Numbered from the stretch's first letter, positions 1 through 12,320 are shown. The stretch is DNA of 64,000 nucleotides from Trichoplax adhaerens (GCF_000150275.1 NW_002060951.1:253329-317328); one strand, 5' to 3'. Notes: generated by a model not told the origin, from the letters alone. Numbers and translations are program-made.

Positions 1-49
1 CTTACATACATGCATCCATGTTATGACATATCGATCAGTTAGAACTTAC

Positions 50-2862
50 TATCTAGCTAGAAGCTCAGCCTTTTCTTCAGGACTCATGACTATATGTTTA
101 GGAACTAAATGATGTTCGGTTATATTTATCATTAATTCGGATTCCATGAATGATTCCAATGTGTATTTAGGAGCCATATCGATCAAAGACTAAGAAATTG
201 CATTGGCGATAGAATTCGAAGATTTAACATTAGAAGTATATTAGCAAGATCAATTTTGCGAATGATCTGCAAACAAACCTGTTTCGCGGTTGGAGTCATT
301 CCAGATTGTATGATGATTATAGCGCGATTGATATTCTCTCGCTGCATTCGTTGGCAGTATCTACATAAGCAATGTTACTCGAAATTATAGCAGAATAATA
401 TTACAAACGTCATGTAACTAAGTTGTTGTCTGAGCAACAAAAGTTTACTTTTTAATCGTGTTAATCCCCACTTTAGGCTCGTCCGGGAAGAAAACAAACA
501 GTTGTTCTGCGTAGATATGTAAGTTATATTTAATTTACTAATGCTAACAATGCTATGACTGTTTAAGCTTGCTAGAGATATAATCTTCATACACAAAAAG
601 CAAACTATGGAATAAAGCAGTCGGCTTGCGTGCACCGTAGACGTATTGAATAAGTTTTACCTGTAGGATCATCGATGTGATGCACCAACATGGATAATAA
701 TCCGCGTACCTGGCTACTTTCACTATATAAGTATAAAAATGCAATTCTAGTATATACTTCTTCTACAAAGATACAAAACACAACTTAAAAAATTATGTAA
801 TGCCAAGATAGTGGATGATTAAAGATAGATACAGTATCTGCTATTTCAAGCTGCTAAAGTAGATAGATAGGGAGTTAGTGTGTACAGAATTTATAAGACT
901 CAATACGTAGTCAATCGTAGAGTCACATTTAACCGTAAATAATTAATTACCGCATAGATAAGCTAAACGATCTACAGTATACACGTTTAGTATTTTGTCG
1001 ATAAGGGGCCATGGGCATAAACTTATTAATTATTACAACGTTTTGTGATAACAACAAAATTAACGGTTGACCTTCTGACTGTGATATTTGCCCAAAAATT
1101 CCTCAATTGACCTATATCAATTGCTTTTATACAGTGTATATCACTGATATACGGTAATACGTAAGTTTGCAGTTATATCTTCTCGTATCAGAGGAAATAC
1201 TACGCCATTGCTGTTTTAATCTGCTGGGATACTTGAATAATTTGAAGCCCGTAGCACAGTACAATATATGAAAAAAACTGAAATGCATTCGCGTTAGATA
1301 TTAGTAAAGATGATATACACAGAACTTTGATCTTCCAGCAAAAGAGTCCACAACATACTACATACGAGTATACTAGTCGATTACAATGATGATTCTGAAA
1401 GAATTATTTGGGAGGGTATTAAAAGGTTTGTATCATCGCGGTAACTGCTGTACAGATGCTCTTTTGAAAGTAACGGAATATATAAAAGTGCCTTATACAT
1501 AATATATTCAATCAAATTTAAGAAAATTTAGTGCTATCTTTGAAAACGTGATTGAATTACATTCAGAAGTATCTATAAGATATTTTTGTATTACCTCATT
1601 TCGCTGTAAAACTGTTCATGAAATTGATCGAACGTTTGATCCAATTCTTCCTGCGATACCATATACCCTCTGTCATGGCACATCTATAAAAGTAGGCGAT
1701 AGATACAGTAAGTTATCTTGGTTACGATTGTATCCAGAAAAGATCTATTGCAAGCCCATTCGGAGAAGTTTTAATTACAAGGACTATAACCTTTTGGCAA
1801 TACTACTGCATAAGACTCAAGCAATACAGTCGATGATGAACTGATCACTGATCGGGTAGTGATGTAGTATCGCAAGTGGACAATATATAACTATATATAG
1901 TTTTAATTACAAGGACTATAACCTTTTGGCAATACTACTGCATAAGACTCAAGTAACACAGTCGATGATGAACTGATCACTAATCGGGTAGTGATGTAGT
2001 ACTGCAAGTGGACAATATATAACGTAGGCATTCTTTTAGCATCCATTTTCAATATGCTCAGCAAGAACAGTATGGTCAATCGGAAATATGCACATTAACC
2101 GACCTACTGTAGAGGCGTAAGTTTCGAAAAAGAAAATCTTTAACTGCAATGCGAACGATACGCGTTATCATGTCCACTGTACAGTCCTGTATATAAGTGA
2201 GAAGAGCATAGTCGAACATTGAACCAAAATAGTAATGTAAATTTTGAAAAAGGAAATTTCAACCATAGTGATAGTATATATACACTTGGCGTACAGTTAC
2301 TGCTCTTGTCGGATATATGAGAGGGACTTTATGCCATTCATTGATTAGACGATACAGGTCTAGCTCTCGATTTTGTCAATACTGTATATCAGAATAAGAT
2401 TGAGGGCAAGAGCTAGGCAACTGAGTATTCCATTGGTGGTGATTGAGTTATCATCATCTTGGCAATTTTTCTTCAACATTTACTCTCTATTGACCGGACC
2501 GGTATAGCTTAAGGTGTAATATACTTTTCATAACTACAGCATTATAATAACAATGATCGATCCTAGAATTGCTGACAATGATAGACCTCGCTCAAATGAA
2601 GATGCAGTCCAGTTACTGTACATGATCAGTGGTGTACTGTAGATTCTGACTTTCGTCTAGAAGACAAGTTGCGATCGAAACTTTTGAATGTTGGATATAC
2701 TTTGAGGTATAATCTAACTTCAGGACATGGAATTCATCAAGCCAAATTAACTGCATGATGTATGTCAGTAGTCTTAAGCGAATAACGATAACAAATAATG
2801 CATACTTGCATGACAGTTTTTCTGATCCGCCATAACTTGTAGGCTTCTTCTTCGTCTTCCAT
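50..2862 (-). CDS. POLR2E: RNA polymerase I/II/III shared subunit RPB5 (RPABC1), 3' end outside window
   Basis: RPB5 is a common subunit of nuclear RNA polymerases I, II and III; its jaw domain contacts downstream DNA. Six exons read on the minus strand: 2806-2862 (start, [19 protein letters not shown]), 1595-1683 (contains [17 protein letters not shown]), 661-713, 449-506 ([19 protein letters not shown]), 279-360 ([10 protein letters not shown]...[10 protein letters not shown]) and 50-189 ([19 protein letters not shown]...VPKHIVM). All junctions are GT-AG and codon phase is kept across each. About 159 of an expected 210 residues are present. The last exon, with the C-terminal assembly domain, should lie before base 1, after a GTAAGT donor at 44-49. 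The order of segments matches human RPB5 as I remember it. A longer upstream in-frame extension into the TACAG/CTGTA array is rejected because the MEDEEE start matches the family. Confidence 0.95.
1767..2022. repeat. Tandem duplication of about 132 bp in POLR2E intron 1
   Basis: Two direct copies, starting at 1767 and 1899, begin with agttttaattacaaggac and end near gcaagtggacaatatataac. They differ at only a few bases. The pair lies just upstream (in transcription order) of POLR2E exon 2, which it does not include. It looks like a recent local duplication of intron sequence. Confidence 0.9.
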
Positions 2863-2999
2863 AACTGCTGCCCGTTGTCTTGGAGTAGTTGTTTGGTACC
2901 CATGTAAAAAGGTTAGTCTACTCAGTATAGTCGTTCCAATGTTTTGCGCATACTCACGCTTTACGCCATACAGTACAGCACCACGATGTTGAACAATAG

Positions 3000-3151
3000 T
3001 GTACTGTACAATACAATAGAGGGTCTCTAGTGTACTGTACACTGTACAGTACAGTACTGTACACTGTACAGTATACAGTACTGTACTGTATACTGTACTG
3101 TATGAACAATGTACTGTACAAAATACAGACAGTACTACTGTATACTGTACC
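3000..3151. repeat. TACAG/CTGTA palindromic pentamer array
   Basis: The stretch is built almost entirely from TACAG and its reverse complement CTGTA, mixed in both orders, giving runs such as gtactgtacactgtacagt. Because CTGTACAG and TACAGTACTGTA are self-complementary, the array reads alike on both strands and could fold at many registers. Open frames across it, rich in Tyr, Ser, Val and Cys, come from the repeat and are not genes. It lies upstream of the POLR2E start. Confidence 0.9.
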
Positions 3152-3348
3152 ACTGAGGCCGAGAAGGGCCAACCGCTTTCTTATACTATTCCACGAGCAC
3201 GTTTTATCGCCAGCATTTTTCGCGAGTACATGAAATTGACTTGATCTCGCGTTCTGATACCTCGAACATAGCGTGTATCGGTACAAGTAAGAATAAGTCT
3301 CTATTTCTCGTACATCAATTTTCTCGTCAGGCAAGTTAGGACGAAATG

Positions 3349-3493
3349 CTTAGTACTACAGTATACTGTACTGTACTGTACTGTAGTAGGGACGCCCACA
3401 GTACAGTACAGTACTAAACTGTACTGTACAGTGTACAGTACTGTACACTGTACAGATAAACTAATTTCACCCCGAAAAATGTACTGTACTGTA
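3349..3493. repeat. TACAG/CTGTA palindromic pentamer array
   Basis: A second cluster of the same pentamer, in two blocks (about 3355-3390 and 3398-3455) with a short tail to 3493. It immediately precedes the 244-bp foldback element. It is not coding. Confidence 0.85.
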
Positions 3494-3523
3494 GCTAAAA
3501 GACCGGCATTTGACGGTACAATA

Positions 3524-3767
3524 ATCGTCTCTATACTAAAGTACTGTCATAATGAGGTGTTTGGCATAATATTTTGGACGAGATGAGGGCAAAGTGATCA
3601 GTCCAGGTCCAGGTCTTCTCCTACACTTTGTAGCCAGTGTACAGTATAGTACACTACAAGTATAAGAGAAGACCTGGACCTGCCTGGACTGATCACTTTT
3701 GTCCTCATCTCGTCCAAAATATTGTGCCAAACACCTTGTTATGACAGTACTTTAGTATGGAGACGAT
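3524..3767. mobile_element. 244-bp foldback (inverted-repeat) element, MITE-like
   Basis: Left arm from 3524 (atcgtctctatactaaagta) and right arm ending 3767 (tactttagtatggagacgat) are inverted copies of about 100 bp with few mismatches. The centre (about 3622-3662) holds tgtacagtatagtacact. The arms include ctggac/gtccag blocks and a cctcatctcgtccaaaatat segment found inverted on the other side. I see no transposase frame and no clear target-site duplication, so non-autonomous element is an inference from structure. It could also be an inverted duplication made by replication error. Confidence 0.8.
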
Positions 3768-6340
3768 CGATTTTACATGGACTGATTTTTTCCATATTAA
3801 GTTAAGCGATATGACATTGAATCTTATTATCTGTTACTAACTTCTGCTTGGAAATAGTTATATAAGATCGTAGATGTTATTCAATTAGTACCAGGGATTT
3901 CGAAATCAGACAAGCAAGCTCCATACTAAGGAAGCATTTTTCGATATTGATGGCCCTCATTGGGTAAGAAAAGTCCGTCTGTCTGGTGTACAGTACAGTG
4001 TACACTAAGTTCACACTGTAAAGTTTACACTATGTACTGTACTAGACTTGATTACCATTGGGCAAGTTTTAACATGAAACCGGGAAAATTCAATTTTAAA
4101 TTCACACCGTTGAGCGAACTAGACGGTAGTTGTTGATTGTAATCAACATCGACTGCACATTAGCATTCATTCTAAAGTTGTTTTCTCCTTGTACAACTTA
4201 TCATTAACTCTTTGCTTGTTAGCAACCATATTACTATAATATCCACAACGAAATTCCAGTATATATTTATTGTAGTATAGTTACTATTGATTGATCAGTT
4301 CATGACTTATTCCAATCGATAAATGTGAAATTGGCTTGGCTCAACCATTTATCCAGCTAAGGTAATACCGCCTGAATGTTTCTAGAAATTGTTATTCGAT
4401 TGCATATGATACCCTCTATAAACTACAAGCTCAATTTGCGCTAACATATAGTTTACCATCGTTAAAGTCAATACTTTATTGCTATCAAAAAATAGCAATC
4501 TATCCCGTCTACAGTGGATAATAAAAGTAATAAATAGAAATATTACAGTTATAGAAGTTGATCTTGTGCTAGTCATTTATTAATGCATTTATCGTTATTG
4601 AGTGAATCACCATTAATTCAGCTCATTACTAGCTTTGTTTTATCTATTACCCTATGACTATGAGGATGCCATCATCGTACTCCTTACTATTTAAACTCAT
4701 TCATCAACAAACATCCAATGCCTCTCGATTGAATGCGTACTGTACTGTATACGTATGTGTAAAATGTTATCAACTATGATTACAAATGAGCGTTATGCTT
4801 GCTGTCGTTCTTGCCATGACATTAAGTAATACAGCCAATCATAATTGTATGTCATCATCTTACACAAAATGAATCTTGGACTTACCTATTTTGATAAGAT
4901 TAAATTAAAATTCGTTTAAATGACATCAACTCGATAGGCCTACATTTTCCAGAATAGTCCTGAAGATTACTTTGAAAGACTTTAAATTTAACTATGGTGG
5001 AAACAATATCTTACAGCAATTGAAAATATTAAACATTGCCTAAACGCCAGAATATCTGGATCTTTTTCGCGATAAGGATAACAAAATATTTAGGTACGTA
5101 CTACCCAGAGTCTAATATGGTTATGACGTATACATACATACTTACGGTATATGCACATACTTCTCTCTCCAGTAACGTAACTAAAATTTGCAATTCTTTC
5201 ATCCTTTACCGAACAGTAGAGTACACTAGTATTATACTATACTTTATATAGTAGAGTACTCAATCTTGATTCCATTACAGTATTTGTAAAATAAAGGATG
5301 AAAGCTTCCGAAACGTTGCATCCGATCCACATATAGTTTAGTATGACAAATCATTGATGTGCTATATTATTTTCTAACGTACCGCTAGACAAACGGTAGG
5401 CGTTCATCTATTGATGTTATGTTAAATATGATCGTTTATTTACCAATTCAAATCTCTAGACGGCGCAAGCTATACTAACTAACGCATGGAGAGGTACTGT
5501 AGATTCTCTTTCACGTACAGTAGAGCAATAAGTCGTTCAATGGTAATAAATGTTCAGAAGTAGCAACAGACTAAAAATCCAAATATACTGCACTATACAG
5601 TATCTACTCCTGAGACGCACATAATTATTGTATTCTACGTTTTAAGAGTAAGTTCGCACGATAGCATATCGACTTGTTATTTATTTACTATAATAACGCA
5701 TGTTTGATCGCTTTTAAGTACTGTACTGTACAGTAATGTTGTAAAGAGATTCCGTCGGATCCTTCTATTCTAATATACTGTACTGTACTCAGTGTACTGT
5801 AATATGCCTTGCACAACCTTATATAAACTCCTGCTTGCATATTTTGTAACTACTTAAACGAATGAACATAATAAAAAAATGTGCTGTAATGACGCAACAA
5901 ATACCAAAGAAAATACCAGTACTGTAATGTACAGTATCCTAAACGACTTTACATTAAATAATATCAACAAAAAATACGCCAAAGCGATATCGTGATATCT
6001 AAATTTGATACGCATGCTATACGTACGATAGTGCCATATTTAAGAATGTCTACGAGTATAACAAAATATTATGAGAAAAATTTATTTATGGCACTAGCAA
6101 TATGCCAGATGAATGTAATTCACTTAAATATCTAGAACTTAAGCGACAATTCGTTCTTGGGATAGCCCACGAGATGGAATATGCTCTTATATTGCTTACT
6201 TTGTTATAAGTAATGTACTGTTCTTAATAGAAGTAGCTTGTTTTATTTTATTTTATCATTAGGATTGTGTATTAATAAACGCAATAAAAGAAGGTTCTGC
6301 GACGCATAAATGATATATTTCAATCTATGTATGTTTTTAG

Positions 6341-8594
6341 ATGTCTGGAGTAAAAAGAAGTCAACCTGATGGCGGTCATAATTGTGGTAAAAGTTACAAC
6401 AGCTTTGGCCAGGTAAATCAGTCTAATCTGATTTTTATGCTTGTGAATGATCTCTATACTGTAATTATTGCCATTCTTTTATGGTATAGCGTTTGTTACT
6501 CGTCATCAAATTAAATGTAGGATTATTTGTTCATATGCAATATCATTGGACGTGATTCGGTGTATTATGTACTTATTTTGTTTAGCTTTTGTAATACGAG
6601 AATGCTGTAGCATGATGTTCAACATAAGTTATGCTACAGATATCTATGATATGTTAAAGTTAATTTTACTTCTTACGTATTATTTTAATTGGTAATAGTA
6701 TACATTCACCACGGAGGAACAAGAAGCTGTTCAGACGGCATTAAAGCAAAAATTAGGCCCAGAATATATTAGTCAAAGGGTCGGCATGGGCGGTAAAAAG
6801 GTTAAGCAATAGTTATGCTATTATTTGTATAATATAATTCAACTGCAAAACTCTAAACCTACTGTACTATTGTAATGTACTCGTATGTACAGAAAATTTC
6901 CCTTATAATTATAATATGATTGCTTAGCACTAGTATATAGCATATTGAAATGGCTAGATTATTCGATTTAAACTTACAGATTATGAATAAATGCCACAGG
7001 TATCGTAGGTATTGCAATATATTGATTGCATGAGTATATACCATGATACATAGAGTTATATAGCGTAACACCAGATCACAGTAATTCAATTATTTTCGTA
7101 CAGTATCTTGTATGCGTATACTACGTAAATAAACAAGATAAATTGATGGAGAATAAACTCTGTTACAGATAGCCTATATTGAGGGATGGAAAGTATTGTC
7201 CATAGCAAATGAAATTTTCGGTTTTAATGGATGGTCTCACTCTGTTACCAGTCAAACGATTGGTATACTAACTTTGTGATAGATGATAGTTTTACGGATC
7301 TACCTTGCTGGCCATTAAAAACTTAGCATATGCTTGTATCTATGATAGATTTCGTCGATCAGATTGGAGCTAAGTTTTATGTCGGTATTTGTGCATTTGT
7401 CCGAGTTCAACTAAAGGTAAGTAAATTGTGGAAATCTTTAGGGTATTTATTGATAGCTATAGTTCATTGAGAAATTTTATTTAAAAGGATGGAAGTTTCC
7501 ACGAAGACGTAGGATACGGTGTTGCAGAGGGAATGAAGTCAAAAGCTTTATCGCTTGAAAAAGCTCGTAAGGAGGCCGTAACAGATGGCCTTAAGAGGGC
7601 TTTAAAGTACGTTGTTTGTCACGTAAACTACTTTGAGATAAATGTTTATAAATCTGATATTTGTGTTATTGGAAATTTTTTGATCTTGTTACAGCTTTAA
7701 AGTACTGTACTGAGCCATCGCTGCACTTAGGTTTTAAAATATCGGCGTATCCCGATGATATTAATCTTTACGTTTTTACATTAAATTTTAAACTTTAGGA
7801 GTTATGGACAAGCCCTTGGTAACTGTATCAATGATATTTCATACTTAAATTATATTTGCAAGCTACGTGACGAAAAGGTTAGTGTAACAGTAGCTTTGAT
7901 TTGAGTCTGAGATAGTAAATACTACTTAAAAGCAAGTCTGTGCGTGTTTAATGGCCGATCTTTTAGGCTCAATATTTACAAAAAATGCCTTGTTTTACGT
8001 GCATGGTTGCATCAGTTTAAAGAGTTGTATTCTTCCTCTCTATGTCATTTCAGTCTCCGCAATCCTTTGATATCAGAGAGATGCGTCGACCATTTAGTAC
8101 TAACCTAATGAAAAATGGAAAGCGCCCTATAGATCCTAGTAATACGGTTGGTATGGTTGAATATAATATCAAAAAGCGTAAAGAATCAGATAAGGGACTT
8201 TTATCTGGAGCAGGTTATTATTTAATTGAGGTAATGTTGCTGTATTAAAAGAAAAGTTAACAAAAATTGTGTTATCGTTCTTACGTAGAAAATAAAACAT
8301 TTACTAAGAGCAGCGTTTCGGCTAAGATGGCTTCATGTTCTTCTGTTAAAAAATTTGAATTAATTCCCGAAGGTAAACTAGATTGGATTTTGTTTGATAC
8401 ATTCTAAATTAGTTTTTGTTGAAATGCCAGAACAGTAACCTCATTTAATGCAGTATCTGAGTTAAATTAGACGGACAACTTTCTCTTATTCCTAATTGGA
8501 CACTTGTATGCATTCAGATGATTTAGATTTGCTCCTTTCTGAGGCATTACAAGACGAAAATTCGAGTGAAAATTTAGCTTCTCCGAAACAATAG
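6341..8594 (+). CDS. RAD52: DNA repair protein RAD52, single-strand annealing
   Basis: RAD52 forms rings that bind and anneal single-stranded DNA in homologous recombination in the nucleus. Exons: 6341-6412, 6699-6800, 7169-7262, 7349-7416, 7488-7606, 7799-7877, 8054-8213, 8289-8372, 8518-8594; total 855 nt, 284 residues plus TAG. All phases agree. The annealing domain spans roughly residues 25-180, with [13 protein letters not shown], a segment matching human [34 protein letters not shown] and [20 protein letters not shown]. The C-terminal part (about 100 residues) is far shorter than in human RAD52 (418) and not alignable by eye; it ends in an acidic [12 protein letters not shown] tail. Exon 7 uses the CAG/GTTATT donor at 8213, because reading on to 8248 leads to a stop. 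The ATG follows an acceptor-like tttttag directly, so a 5' untranslated exon is likely. Confidence 0.96.
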
Positions 8595-10987
8595 TAGCAG
8601 CATAAAGTGCTACCTTAATTTGTTCTGAAAATATTATCAAAACATCGTCTTTATTGAGATATACTATTAGTATAAATTACGGTCGTTAGCAACGATACGA
8701 CTTCTACAAACGGATTTCGCAGTTGCTATTCAAATAATTTTTATTTTACATACTTTTATCATTACAAGCAAGAATTTAGATTTGAGAACTATTGTATATT
8801 GGTGTAATGATAACTGCATAGCTAAACAAGTGTACATTAGTAAAAGGTCTAGATCATAGTCACCTATGAAATCTACTTAATGACTTTGTAAATTATACAA
8901 TTCTATTTTTGGCGTCAAATTTGCTACTGAGCACTTTTGCCACTGGCTAGCTAAAGTAGCTTGGTTATAGTAAAGCTACCGGTATTCAATTCTTCTCTTC
9001 TCAGCTTGACACATTTAGTATGAATTCGCCTTTGGACATAATCTATTATTGATGATGCAAGAAATTAGTAGTTTATAAACTTTGTAACATATCATGGTTG
9101 AATTTCTGGTTGTTTACATCATAGCGCATACGTTAGTAACGATATAAACGGAAAATGTATTTGGAAAAATGAATCATAAATACAATTTAATACGGCAATA
9201 TTGTTTAGCTTTTATTGGTTTGTAAATCTTGAACTGAAAATTTGATAAGACGTATATAAGTATTTTATTAGGAAATGCAATGTAACAATTTTACTAATTT
9301 TGTAGACTAAACTCGCAATGAAAACATTGTCATTTGTTAAGTATAATTTCTATAATGCAATAAAAAATGTATCTAAAGTGATACCCCGTAATGTAAATAC
9401 TGAGAAAGTGCGCAGTTTCTTGCGAAGGATCACTAACGAAATAAGTACATCCCCCAAAAAGTTACCTAGTGTTTTTACTATACTAACTTTCGTACTTTTA
9501 CAATGAAGAGCCCTTTACAGATATTCAGTTTTCTACTTTAGTAAATAATTATATGTTCACCTGTGTACCTGTAATATTATTGTTTGCATTTTAGTTCTAG
9601 TTATGATTAATCTTGTAAGTGTATTGAATATATTACTGCACTGCTGTAACGTAAGTAACTATAAATAATTGTAAAGAGAGGCTAACATTGTCCCTCGCCT
9701 ACGTGAATAAAAGAACTAGCTTTTTAGTCTGCAATATATCGTAAGTCTGGATATCCAATGCGTGGTTTAGTACAGTATGACTGCACGATATACCAGAATC
9801 GGAACATGATCATGGTGAAGAAAATCTGTATATGTATTATTGTATACTTGTGAACACCCTTATATGTCGTGCAGTATACATCGTCAGTATTCTGTGAACA
9901 TTACTAATTATAACTAGTATAAAATGAATTAGGAAATATCGATTAGTAAACTTTGTAGATTGAGATATCAGCCTTTTCAATCTAGCTAACTACGCCTATA
10001 TACGTTGTAATGTATGTTTTCTCCACTTTAGTGCATAGATTCTATTTGAAGACTATAATCTTGTCTACTGATCAAGAGAAGTCTCTAATCTAGTTGTCAG
10101 TAGCATGATTAGAATAAATCCGTGCAATAATACTACAAGGAGTGGTTAAAATAACAGATTTTCTTTCTTTTTTTTCGATCCAAGCAATGTATCGTACAAT
10201 AATTATGTATATCTGAAATAACAAAGATACTTCGCATTATTAATATGAGGGGGTTCTGTGCGTTACTTTAATTAGGTGAGTATATCCTTAGTATGATACG
10301 AGAAAGATTCTAAACGAAGAAGAATTCCTTTATTCAGACGTCGAGGAGATTATCAGCGTGCTCTAGGCAGGAATAGGAAAAGGTAGAGAATCGTGAGATA
10401 CACAATGAGATAAGAATTGAGGAATGCATGTATTAAAGACGTGCACTACCACTATTTTATAAAGTGCTGTATGGTGTATTTATTTTGTTTTGAGATTGCC
10501 AAAATCCTTCTCGAGGTGCTTTGAATACTGAAAAGACCTATCAATTTCATACCAGTGTGTATAACCATTACCTACGGGTACATATAATAATATTTATTTA
10601 ATATGACTATTACTAAATATACAGTAGTCTGTTTAATTTATGAACAAGATTCTGAAAACAAAATGAACACACTGTACAATAGTAATAGGCACTTACGATA
10701 TCATGGACTCTCCTAGACATAGTGTAGGTATGACTCGACATGAAGTACATAATATTACACTTAGCATTAATTCCATACTCATCTCTAGTTATGTTCTGGT
10801 TTAGCCTCTATTGCACGCATACTGTACAGTGTATAAATGATCTTGTTCTCGTTGAATTCTAATCGTAGAATAAGTATGCTTTTGCGAATTTAGTCCAGTG
10901 CTGTATAGTAGACTGTATTAATAAATGTAAATTTTAAATAAATCAAGAAACTCCCAACAACTTCATGGTTTGGTGTACAAAAGTGGC

Positions 10988-11166
10988 AGTCTCCGGATAT
11001 CAATTCTGAAGGAATTGTATATACTAAAAGTCAACTATCGCCGTTTCAAATACTGATGGAACACCATTTTAAAAAATGACAAAAACTGGCGTTGGATCAG
11101 TAATTTAAAACGGGAATAGTCCACTTTTAGCAAACAGAATTCCTTAAGAATTTATATCAGGAGACT
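10988..11166. mobile_element. Imperfect 179-bp foldback element, MITE-like
   Basis: Ends are agtctccggatatcaattct on the left and the inverted counterpart tatatcaggagact on the right. Inner parts also pair imperfectly: actaaaagtcaactatcgcc with the inverse of gggaatagtccacttttag, and cgtttcaaatactgatgga with the inverse of tggatcagtaatttaaaacg. The arms have diverged more than those of the element at 3524-3767. No coding capacity or target-site duplication is evident. Confidence 0.65.
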
Positions 11167-11536
11167 ATCACTAATATGCACTAAAGCGTGAAGCTGTACT
11201 CTTTTACAAGGAGCTGCTGTAGAGCCAGTGGCTAAAATGGAAAGAAATTATTCACGACTTGTCAACTTTGTTGACAGTACTATAGATTATAACTCAAATA
11301 ATTTCATAGTGTAGTTTATTAAGAATAGGCAAAACTTTTCACTAATAATTTTGTTTCACGATTCTGTACATCGGCAACGAGAAACAACTACAAGATATCA
11401 AGTCATTTGTTGGCATTTTCATAATATTATATTCCATTGATATCGCTCGCTATATCGATTAGACTAGCGAATTGCCGTAGAATAGTTGGTTACTGTACAG
11501 TATACCGATATGGATTGCATGTCATTCATTGTACAT

Positions 11537-11812
11537 AGCAAGCATAAGCAAGTTTCAAATAGAAAGTGTCTAGTCTAATGGTATAGCAAGCATAAGCAAG
11601 TTTCAAATAGAAAGTGTCTAGTCTAATGGTATAGCAAGTACAAGCGAGTTTCAAATAGAAAGTGTCTAGTCTAATGGTATAGCAAGCATAAGCAAGTTTC
11701 AAATAGAAAGTGTCTAGTCTAATGGTATAGCAAGCATAAGCAAGTTTCAAATAGAAAGTGTCTAGTCTAATGGTATAGCAAGCATAAGCAAGTTTCAAAG
11801 AGAAAGTGTCTA
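11537..11812. repeat. Tandem repeat, 48-bp unit, six copies
   Basis: Units start at 11537, 11585, 11633, 11681, 11729 and 11777 with agcaagcataagcaagtttc and end ctagtctaatggtat. Copy 3 has three substitutions and the last is truncated with two changes. Because 48 is a multiple of 3, the minus strand gives a 16-residue periodic open frame (LAYACYTIRLDTFYLK). That frame is best explained as a by-product, since it has no flanking gene context. Confidence 0.93.
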
Positions 11813-12084
11813 ATCAATGTATTATACCGAAGAATATGAATGGAACACAATACTATGAAAATATCCCTAAAGAAGCTAATTATCTTTTAGTTCTTTCTCG
11901 TTACCAAAATGTCATAAAAAAATGTTCATAACTGGAAAAATTTGATCTACCTATTCTTCAATAATGCAATAAAACTAATTCACAATCGATCCTATTATCC
12001 CTCAGAATTTCAACGACAAAGTTGACCCATTACGACTAATTTTCTTTAAAATTTTGGCCATTCTAGGCGTATCAAGGGTATTCA

Positions 12085-12320
12085 TGTACAGTACACTGCA
12101 CAGTATTGTGCTGTACAGTATAATAGTGTACTGTACAGTACAGTACGATAGTGTACAGTACATACTGTACTGTACTGTACCGGTTATCAACATTACTGTA
12201 CCAGTACTGTACAGTACTGTAGGACTGTAAAGCAGGAGCACAAAGTACTGTACACTGTACAGTATGGGTTTTTCACTGTACAGTACTGCAAAGAAGCTAC
12301 ACCGAGTACAGTACCGTATA
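12085..12320. repeat. TACAG/CTGTA palindromic pentamer array
   Basis: A dense interrupted array of the same self-complementary pentamers (for example gtactgtacagtacagtacg and actgtaccagtactgtacag). It lies about 100 bp upstream of the proposed first TTC39 exon. A 120-codon minus-strand open frame crosses it (12002-12364), made of repeat sequence. Confidence 0.88.

Larger units (their letters stand above)
2863..6340. other. Intergenic region between POLR2E and RAD52 (divergent)
   Basis: About 3.5 kb separating two divergent genes. Apart from the two pentamer arrays and the foldback it holds only scattered single TACTGTA words (for example near 3986-4042, 5718-5735 and 5775-5800) and AT-rich sequence. 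Open frames here are short and show no recognisable product. Promoters of both genes must lie here, but I could not place a core promoter motif with confidence. Confidence 0.7.

Noticed and set aside
2737-3334. Long overlapping open frames on both strands across the 3.0-kb array
   Set aside because: They are translations of TACAG/CTGTA repeats (Tyr/Cys/Ser/Val-rich). Only the [19 protein letters not shown] part of the minus frame is real, as POLR2E exon 1.
8214-8248. Extension of RAD52 exon 7 to the stop at 8248
   Set aside because: Using the CAG/GTTATT donor at 8213 keeps phase with two further exons ending in an in-frame TAG; read-through gives a premature stop.
9318-9506. 62-codon basic open frame between RAD52 and TTC39
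   Set aside because: No recognised family, no splice or promoter context, and length within chance for this region.
11526-11798. 90-codon minus-strand frame with a 16-residue repeat
   Set aside because: It follows from a 48-bp tandem repeat whose length is a multiple of three; there is no flanking gene structure.
11537-11812. Repeat unit as a possible tRNA-derived or CRISPR-like array
   Set aside because: gtctaatggtat and gtttcaaat vaguely resemble tRNA A and B boxes, but no cloverleaf can be drawn. Units are contiguous without unique spacers, so it is not a CRISPR.
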